Source: an uncultured bacterium
GTDB taxonomy: Bacteria; Desulfobacterota; BSN033; UBA1163
DNA: 37,712 nucleotides
Assembly: GCA_938045955.1 (NCBI GenBank)
Contig: CALIBK010000161.1
Location: 1 to 37,712, forward strand
Direction: 5' to 3'
Shown one piece after another: positions 1 through 6,405 of the stretch; within the stretch, counting starts at the first letter, position 1, and every line of letters starts with the position of its first letter. Below the pieces are notes generated by a model, which ran no database searches, was not told where the DNA came from, and saw only the letters and a program-made list of their open reading frames with translations. Both the position numbers and the translations under genes were made by a program.

Positions 1-16
1 AATCCTGCGTGAACAT

Positions 17-85
17 GTCATTCCCGCGCAGGCGGGAATCCAGAAAAACCCTATAATACTGGATTCCTGCTTTCGCAGGAATGAC
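17..85. repeat. REP-like inverted doublet (two ~27-nt units, each a palindrome, in opposite orientation)
   Basis: GTCATTCCCGCGCAGGCGGGAATCCAG (17-43) and CTGGATTCCTGCTTTCGCAGGAATGAC (59-85) are near reverse complements; each contains an ATTCC(C/T)-N8-(G/A)GGAAT palindrome. Confidence 0.85.
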
Positions 86-242
86 ACCACTTGGCATAAT
101 ATTAACCTAACAAAAAAGTAGGTTAAAATTATAACATTAAAATAAGGCCCAGGATATCCAATAATATTTTGTTTTTTATCGACCTTTAAGAGGCATGATT
201 TCATTTTTTTAAAATTGACGCAGGATTCAGGATTAATAAAAA

Positions 243-404
243 CCTAAATTAAGCGATTCTTAATATTATTTAAGATAAATCCCTTCTGGATTCTCGTTTT
301 CATGTCAATGACATTTGCATTCATTGGGGGCAGTTGTCATTCTTGCGGAAGCAGGAATCCATTATCCTTGATTCAATGAATGACGAAAAATCGCTTAATT
401 TAGG
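243..404. repeat. MITE-like dispersed repeat, copy 1 (162 bp)
   Basis: Perfect 16-bp terminal inverted repeats CCTAAATTAAGCGATT (243-258) / AATCGCTTAATTTAGG (389-404); REP-like core; flanked by AAAAA on both sides; homologous to 11174-11337 and 37575-37712. Confidence 0.85.
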
Positions 405-555
405 AAAAAGGTAAAATCCTATCCGGCATCCCCCTCACCAAAAATATCTGAGGGGTCCGCAATCCCATGGAAGATACACACTTCTGAACTGAATAGGAAA
501 ACTGTCTCAGGATGAAGCATTGAATTATCCCTCACTGAAGATTGAGAATCATTTT

Positions 556-732
556 GGCCTGATAGGGGTATTTCCGAAACCCTGAGAACGCGGGTCGATT
601 CGGGAAAAAAACGGGATACAAAACGATCTACTGTAGAAGTGGGTTTCTCATCAAAACGGATTGAAATTGAGATCTTTTGATGCAAGTTAAGGTAACCGCA
701 CTCAGGGTTTTCTCCAATACCCCTATCAGGCC
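556..732. repeat. Long-range inverted repeat with ~30-nt arms
   Basis: GGCCTGATAGGGGTATT (556-572) and its exact reverse complement AATACCCCTATCAGGCC (716-732); similarity extends inward through GAAACCCTGAG / CTCAGGGTTTTC. Confidence 0.8.
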
Positions 733-841
733 TACTCTCTACCCAATACTGATCGATTACAGCGATAGATAAGTTTTGATTGAGACTTAAAATATATTCT
801 GGTAAAATAATTTAAGATCGATACATTGTATTTGGAAATCA

Positions 842-1348
842 ATGGAAGAAAAAGTTCTCAAGAGATTAAATAGGATGAAGAAGACAGGAGTAATTAAAGA
901 TTATGCTATTGGTGGAGCCCATGCCGTTGCGTATTACCTCGAACCGGTTAAGACTATTGATTTAGATATTTTTATATATACCGCGTCAGATCGAGATTTT
1001 TATATATTTAGGAATTATATAAAAAAATCGGGCTTTAAAATGAGAGGGACTCATGTGATTGTGGATGATATTCCTGTGCACTTTTTACCTGGTTCTTTAC
1101 ATCCGTTTATTAATGAGGCGATTAAAATGGCAAAAAAAATTAGGGTTAAAAATATTTCGACCAAAGTTCTCACAGTTGAGTATTTAATCCTATCGCTGCT
1201 TTTAGCTTTTAGATTAAAGGATAGAATGGTGATTCCAGATTTGTTACAATTGGCTGAAAAAGATAAATTAGAAAAAATCGTAAAGAGGTTCAGCGATGAG
1301 GAATATCCTCTGGATCAAAGATTACAAAGAATTTTGGAAAGTATTTGA
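842..1348 (+). CDS. Nucleotidyltransferase-fold protein (AbiEii/DUF6036-like)
   Basis: 168-aa ORF with IGGAHAVAYYLEPVKTIDLDIFI, a GG...DLD nucleotidyltransferase signature. Confidence 0.7.
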   Translation: MEEKVLKRLNRMKKTGVIKDYAIGGAHAVAYYLEPVKTIDLDIFIYTASDRDFYIFRNYIKKSGFKMRGTHVIVDDIPVHFLPGSLHPFINEAIKMAKKIRVKNISTKVLTVEYLILSLLLAFRLKDRMVIPDLLQLAEKDKLEKIVKRFSDEEYPLDQRLQRILESI

Positions 1349-1439
1349 AAGGCAAAGAGAAAAAGAGAGACAAAGACTTCGGTCTTTACCCTTCAGTAAA
1401 AAGCTCGAGATGATGCGCATCAAAATCAAATCACGATAA
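1296..1439 (+). CDS. Small 47-aa basic/helical protein overlapping the nucleotidyltransferase gene
   Basis: ATG at 1296 to TAA at 1437-1439: MRNILWIKDYKEFWKVFERQREKERQRLRSLPFSKKLEMMRIKIKSR, +1 frame relative to 842..1348. Below the length cutoff of the supplied ORF track. Confidence 0.45.
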   Translation: MRNILWIKDYKEFWKVFERQREKERQRLRSLPFSKKLEMMRIKIKSR

Positions 1440-1483
1440 GGATTGACAGAACTTTATGAAATTGTTAATGAATATAACTGGGC

Positions 1484-1560
1484 GGGCGATTAGCTCAGGT
1501 GGATAGAGCGTTGGTCTCCGGAACCAAAGGCCGTGGGTTCGAATCCCGCATCGCCCGCCA
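1484..1560 (+). tRNA. tRNA-Arg (anticodon CCG)
   Basis: Cloverleaf: acceptor GGGCGAT/ATCGCCC, anticodon loop CTCCGGA, T-loop TTCGAAT, encoded CCA. Confidence 0.95.
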
Positions 1561-1573
1561 TCTATTTAGAAAA

Positions 1574-1906
1574 ATGTGGATCAATCAGAGAAAATCTTAT
1601 ATAGCGGTTCTGGTTCTGCTCGTATGGACAATTCATCTTCTTTCTGATATCTCATTCGCCCAGGAGAAAAAAACAGAAGAACTCGAGCCTCATCATATTC
1701 AGATGCTCAAACAATTCAAAAATAAGATCGAAGGATGGCTCAAGGATATCAATGAACGAATCGAGAATGAGGATATTACCCGATTCGAGGTTCGGTTCTT
1801 AGAAATTTTGAGAAGTATTCTGGAATGGGCGAGGGATAAGATTGACAGCTGGATTGAGTCTGAGGGTAAAAAGATAAAAAAGAGGGGAAAAGGAGAGGAT
1901 ATTTAA
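1574..1906 (+). CDS. Small secreted hypothetical protein
   Basis: The track ORF starts inside the tRNA gene; the first ATG after the tRNA (1574) gives a signal-peptide-like N-terminus MWINQRKSYIAVLVLLVWTIHLLSDISFAQ followed by a charged helical region. Confidence 0.6.
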   Translation: MWINQRKSYIAVLVLLVWTIHLLSDISFAQEKKTEELEPHHIQMLKQFKNKIEGWLKDINERIENEDITRFEVRFLEILRSILEWARDKIDSWIESEGKKIKKRGKGEDI

Positions 1907-1916
1907 ACATATACTG

Positions 1917-2549
1917 ATGAAAGAGGAAAAGGTCTTTTTCCCATCCACAGGCTTTCAATTGGAAGGCCTCTTGAGTATTCAGGAGGCCTTTTCAAATAAA
2001 GGAGGCATTATTCTTTCCCATCCTCACTCCCTCTTTGGGGGGAATATGCATAACCATGTCATTGAGGTGGCCCTGGAAGTAGCCCATGAGACAGGATTTT
2101 CAACCCTTCGGTTTAATTTTCGGGGAGTAGGGAAGAGTGGCGGGGCCTATAGTGAAGGAATAGGAGAAAGAAATGATGTGGAGGCAGCGATTCAATTTCT
2201 TCAAACAAAAATGAATGACGAACATCTTCCTCTACTTTTCTTAGGATACTCTTTTGGAGCCTGGGTAGGTTTCCCGGTGGCTATCCGGGACGAACGGATT
2301 AAGGGCCTTATAGCGATCGCCCCACCCCTTCAGATGTTCGACTTTAATTCTTTGAAAGGTTGTAGAAAGAAAAAACTCATTATCGCGGGAAGCGAAGACC
2401 CGTGGTGCCCGAAATCTTTGCTGGACTCCTGGTATCAGGATTTAGAAGAGCCAAAATCTTTAAGCCTCATCCAGGGAGCAGACCACTTCTTTTTTTCTCA
2501 CGTCAGGTTAATTAAAGAACCCCTCTATAATTTCTTTAAAACCTTTTGA
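1917..2549 (+). CDS. Alpha/beta hydrolase
   Basis: 210 aa; nucleophile elbow GYSFGAW, HPHSLFGGNMHNHV, FNFRGVGKSGG, C-terminal D...GADHFF. Confidence 0.85.
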   Translation: MKEEKVFFPSTGFQLEGLLSIQEAFSNKGGIILSHPHSLFGGNMHNHVIEVALEVAHETGFSTLRFNFRGVGKSGGAYSEGIGERNDVEAAIQFLQTKMNDEHLPLLFLGYSFGAWVGFPVAIRDERIKGLIAIAPPLQMFDFNSLKGCRKKKLIIAGSEDPWCPKSLLDSWYQDLEEPKSLSLIQGADHFFFSHVRLIKEPLYNFFKTF

Positions 2550-3391
2550 ATCCTCCAACCTAATCGATGGAAAATAAGAATCCAGGGATAATAACGAAGG
2601 GCTCTCCTCATCTCTTCCAGGAATTTTAAATCACCACCTGAATAAGAATGAAGAAAACGAAGCCGATCTGTTCGTGAAATAGGAAGTCCGAAATCTTTCC
2701 ATTTATCTGCAGATCGGTTAAGGCGAAAAAGGTTTTTCACTCTCTCCTTTATGGTGAGGAATGCTTTTCGATAGGATCGATCGAAATCAATAATCAGAAC
2801 CTCATCCCCTGATACCAACAGATTTTTCAATTGTAAATCCCTATGGCAAAAACCAGCCTGATGGAATTTCTTAAGAAGAATTCCTGCCGATCGGATAACT
2901 TTTCGTTTATGAAGGATAGTCTGATGAGGAGGGTGAGATCCTACCCTTTCGAGATATTGGACCAGATTGAGGCTGTTCGGGAACTCCAAGGTAAGTAAAT
3001 AGGGTCGATAGAAAGGGGGAATAAGAACCTGGTGAACCGCAACAACAGGGGTGACCGTTGGAATCCCTGATGATCGAATCTCTTCGGTAAGAATCAACTC
3101 GTTAAAGGATCGTGCACCAGAGAGAAAAAGCCCTCTTGTAAAGAATCGAAGCAATCCTCCATGAGAATATCGGCGAATGACCACTCGTCTGTTTTCTTGA
3201 AATATAATGGTTGGATAACGTGTTCTTCCCTCGAAGTAATGGCGAGACTCTTTTTGGAGATAAAGAAGATTGTTTAGCTCTTTCTCGCTGTATTCAAGGA
3301 TTCTTGCCTTATAATCATCCTTTACGAGGAGATAGAGGCGTCCTTTTTTAATGAACGAGAAACCGGGGGGAGGGGATATTTTTTTTTGCAT
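2525..3391 (-). CDS. Kdo kinase / lipopolysaccharide kinase family (KdkA/WaaP-like)
   Basis: RRYSHGGLLRFF, kinase-like HRDLQLKNLLV and LIIDFDRS motifs. Confidence 0.75.
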   Translation of the reverse strand: MQKKISPPPGFSFIKKGRLYLLVKDDYKARILEYSEKELNNLLYLQKESRHYFEGRTRYPTIIFQENRRVVIRRYSHGGLLRFFTRGLFLSGARSFNELILTEEIRSSGIPTVTPVVAVHQVLIPPFYRPYLLTLEFPNSLNLVQYLERVGSHPPHQTILHKRKVIRSAGILLKKFHQAGFCHRDLQLKNLLVSGDEVLIIDFDRSYRKAFLTIKERVKNLFRLNRSADKWKDFGLPISRTDRLRFLHSYSGGDLKFLEEMRRALRYYPWILIFHRLGWRIQKVLKKL

Positions 3392-3440
3392 CCTTCGTTG
3401 AGGTTAAGGTAAAGAATTCATAGGAATTTGTCAAATAAAT

Positions 3441-3514
3441 GGGAATTAATCGTATGGATGAAAATTTTGAAAAATATAACAATTCGTCTGAACTTTTCCA
3501 TTACGATTAATCCC
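3441..3514. repeat. Intergenic inverted repeat with ~40-nt loop
   Basis: GGGAATTAATCGTATGG (3441-3457) versus CCATTACGATTAATCCC (3498-3514), complementary apart from two single-nt bulges; lies just 3' of the minus-strand GT2 gene. Confidence 0.65.
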
Positions 3515-3520
3515 GTGGTC

Positions 3521-4972
3521 CTAATTTTTATCTTCTTTTTGAGTGGATGAAGATACTCTAAATCTTCTCCGGGTGGCTCTCTCCCAGGAATCCTTTCTAA
3601 AGACGAGTTGAAAGAGGGCTTGAAGTCTCCACCAGGCATTCAGTTGTCTATACCCTAAGTTTTCAAAAATTCCATAGAGCATAAGTCTGAGAACAGAGGT
3701 CCACCTTGGATATCTCCTGTAGGTAATCTCTTCGAGAAAGATGGCTCCGATTGAAAGAAAAATTCCGTAAAGTAAAGCAAGCAAGAGAAAGAGCCAGAAC
3801 ATTTCGACGTTGAGAATTTTGAAATAATAGGCCAGGGGAATAGCCACGTATCCCAAAAGTTCTACAACAGGGCCTAAAAGTTCGATGAAGAAAGTATAAG
3901 GCATCGCAAAAAGACCAATTCGACCGTATTTCGGGTTGAAGAACATCCGAATGTTTGAAATTAGTACCGTAGCCAGACCCCTCTGCCAGCGACGTCTCTG
4001 TCGGGCAAGCATCACATAACGGTTCGGGACCTGGGTCCAGGAGACAGGTTCAGGAATGAAAAGGATTTTATATTTTTCTTTTTTTTCTTTCATATGACGA
4101 TGAAGTCGAACGATCAATTCAAAGTCTTCCGTTACCGTTTGAAGGCTATATCCTCCCACTTCCTGGACGATTTTCTTTTTAAATAATGAGAAGGCCCCCG
4201 AAAGAATTAAAAGACAGTTTAAAGCACTCCACCCTGTCCTTCCAAAAAGAAAAGCGCGAAGATATTCCACCACCTGAAACATCAGGATGCTTTTCTTAGG
4301 GAGTTCGATTTTAGTTACCCGTCCGTGCTCTACCGTACAGCCATCCATCACTCGAACAATTCCTCCGCAGGAGACCACCTCCTCGGGATATTCAAGGATC
4401 GGTTTAATGAGTTTCAATAAGGCGTCCTTTTCGAGTACCGTATCTGCATCGACTGTGCAAAAATAAGGGCTCCGGCAAGCATTGATTCCAACGTTGAGAG
4501 AATCGGGTTTTCCACTCTTTGGTTTATCAATGACCATGAGGTTAGGAAACTCGGGACTGGTATAGAATCCTTTAACCGGGGTAGTGGGGGTAATCGGTCG
4601 GTAAATGAGGTCAACCTTTCGAAGACGGAAATGTTGGATCAATGTTTCGAGGGTTTCGTCGGTGGAGCCATCATTAATCACGATGACTTCATGAATTGGA
4701 TAATCCAGGTCTAAAAGGGATTCAACGGTATCCACAATGGTTAATTTTTCATTATTGGCAGGAACCAAAATGGATACCGGGGGAGTAAGGGGGGAGGAAG
4801 CAATTTCCTGGTAACCTGCGTATCGACTCCTAAAGAGTTGGTTCAGGGCAACCTTTGCTGAGACACTTAGGAGAATAAGATAAACGGTATTGGTAAAAGC
4901 AAAATAAAAAAGAACAAAGTAATTGAACCCAACGATCAGAGAGATCAGGAATTCGTCAGATATCCAGTCCAT
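3521..4972 (-). CDS. Membrane glycosyltransferase family 2, processive polysaccharide synthase type
   Basis: 483 aa with N- and C-terminal TM segments, VINDGSTDET, VDADT (DxD), TEDFEL (TED) and QRRRWQRG (QxxRW) motifs. Confidence 0.9.
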   Translation of the reverse strand: MDWISDEFLISLIVGFNYFVLFYFAFTNTVYLILLSVSAKVALNQLFRSRYAGYQEIASSPLTPPVSILVPANNEKLTIVDTVESLLDLDYPIHEVIVINDGSTDETLETLIQHFRLRKVDLIYRPITPTTPVKGFYTSPEFPNLMVIDKPKSGKPDSLNVGINACRSPYFCTVDADTVLEKDALLKLIKPILEYPEEVVSCGGIVRVMDGCTVEHGRVTKIELPKKSILMFQVVEYLRAFLFGRTGWSALNCLLILSGAFSLFKKKIVQEVGGYSLQTVTEDFELIVRLHRHMKEKKEKYKILFIPEPVSWTQVPNRYVMLARQRRRWQRGLATVLISNIRMFFNPKYGRIGLFAMPYTFFIELLGPVVELLGYVAIPLAYYFKILNVEMFWLFLLLALLYGIFLSIGAIFLEEITYRRYPRWTSVLRLMLYGIFENLGYRQLNAWWRLQALFQLVFRKDSWERATRRRFRVSSSTQKEDKN

Positions 4973-5005
4973 GGTGAATTCGGTTTCCTTCCGTTCTGAA
5001 AATTT

Positions 5006-6244
5006 TTATTCAAGATAATTCAGAATCTTTTTGATTTCAGCTCTGACCTTTTCAGAAGGATGAAAAAAGGAGGCATGCCTCATCAAACTTGTAACTTTTA
5101 ACTTCACTAAAGAGGAGAGAAATTGTTTACTCATCTCTGCCTTCTCATTTTCTGGATGCTCCAGAGCATCAATCAATTCGTCTACAATCCCGGATCGCTG
5201 CATCTCTTCAGCAATCTGCTCCCTTGCATAGCGGTCCTCTCCCTCCATTAGAATTTTGATTAAAGCAGAAAAAGCGGGAAATCCCATCTGGCGGAGACTT
5301 TCTGCAGCCGCAGCTCGAACCTGCCAGTTTTCGTCAGTAAGTCTCTGGCACAGAAAGTCAATGATTTTTCCATTTCCCATCCTCCCCAGGGCTCGACATA
5401 CCTGGAGCCGGACGAACCAGACTGGATCACTCCCTGACTCCAAAAGCGATGGGATCGCTGAGGGATCTCCAATTTTCCCTAAAGCCCTTGCCGCTTTTGC
5501 CCGGATTTCAGGATTAGGGTGAGTCAATTTTCGAATGAGGGCTTGAGAGGCTTTTGGGGTTCCTATCTCTCCAAGACACTCGATAAGAAGGGCTTGCATT
5601 TCTTCGTCGCACTCATCCATTTTTGAAAGAATGGCTGGAACCACTGACTCCCCAAGTTTAATGAGAGTGTTCTTCAGGGTAGAGGCAAAAACTCCCTCTT
5701 CCTCAGTTGTGATTCGAGGAAGCCATGTCATTAAAAGGGGAAATGCTTTTGGGTCGGGAATCCTCCCGAGGGATCTCAGGGCTACCGACCTCACCTCAAT
5801 TTCAGGATCCCTTAACGCCTCGAGGAGATGACGGGTAGAACTTTCACTTCCGATTCGACCCAATTTGTCTGCTGCCAGACTCCTTTGCCAGCGATTCCCT
5901 GACTTTAGCATCCTCTGATAAAAAGTGGGATATCCAAGTTTTTCAAGCAGTTTTGTAATTCGCATCTTATTTTGATTAGAAGCCGACTCCCGGGCTTTCA
6001 GCAAAAGGTCCTCAAGGGCCTGCCATTGAATCGATTTTTCGGGAAATTTTAATTCAGTGGAATTAATAGGGACTTTTCCTTCCAAAAACATATTTATCTT
6101 TTTTTTGAGTCGTTCCCTTTCTCTATCCAATCTCGAAAAATAGATACCTCTCAGGATTCTTCTTATCGTAATACCAAAGACGATAAGAAGAAGGATAGAA
6201 ATAGATGCCAAAATGGCAGACTTTAAAATAGACTCCAGATCCAT
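5006..6244 (-). CDS. Membrane-anchored HEAT-repeat protein
   Basis: N-terminal TM ILKSAILASISILLLIVFGITI then repeated HEAT/PBS units (SLGRIPDPKA, CLGEIGTPKAS, ALGKIGDPSA, ALGRMGNGKI). Confidence 0.9.
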   Translation of the reverse strand: MDLESILKSAILASISILLLIVFGITIRRILRGIYFSRLDRERERLKKKINMFLEGKVPINSTELKFPEKSIQWQALEDLLLKARESASNQNKMRITKLLEKLGYPTFYQRMLKSGNRWQRSLAADKLGRIGSESSTRHLLEALRDPEIEVRSVALRSLGRIPDPKAFPLLMTWLPRITTEEEGVFASTLKNTLIKLGESVVPAILSKMDECDEEMQALLIECLGEIGTPKASQALIRKLTHPNPEIRAKAARALGKIGDPSAIPSLLESGSDPVWFVRLQVCRALGRMGNGKIIDFLCQRLTDENWQVRAAAAESLRQMGFPAFSALIKILMEGEDRYAREQIAEEMQRSGIVDELIDALEHPENEKAEMSKQFLSSLVKLKVTSLMRHASFFHPSEKVRAEIKKILNYLE

Positions 6245-6345
6245 ATTTTGATATTAAAATTTATTATATTTTCCCTCCATCTTCAATCACTCTCAGAGAA
6301 GGATCAAGGGCCAAAGTATTTTCGGGGATGGTTGGTAGTTGGAAA

Positions 6346-6374
6346 TTGACAATGGATAGAGGTTATTATACTTT
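6346..6374 (+). promoter_or_regulatory. Candidate sigma70-type promoter for the TPR/GH-CE4-barrel operon
   Basis: TTGACA at 6346-6351; TACTTT at 6369-6374 (17-nt spacer) or TATACT at 6367-6372 (15-nt spacer), 31-39 nt upstream of ATG 6406. Confidence 0.35.
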
Positions 6375-6405
6375 TTATAAAAAATTTTTTTATTAACGAT
6401 AGACA

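Noticed and set aside
102-126. Small hairpin TTAACCTA...TAGGTTAA as a terminator
   Set aside because: AT-rich 8-bp stem without a gene directly upstream in the window; too weak to call.
419-685. 88-aa minus-strand ORF
   Set aside because: No recognisable domain, low-complexity composition, overlaps an inverted repeat; not supported as a CDS.
1499-1573. ORF 1499..1906 begins inside the tRNA-Arg gene (MDRALVSGTKGRGFESRIARHLFRK...)
   Set aside because: The first 25 codons are tRNA sequence read through by chance; ATG 1574 gives a proper signal peptide, so the start was moved.
2525-2549. 25-nt convergent overlap of the hydrolase and KdkA-like genes as a possible antisense regulatory device
   Set aside because: Short tail-to-tail overlaps are common in compact genomes; nothing further supports regulation.
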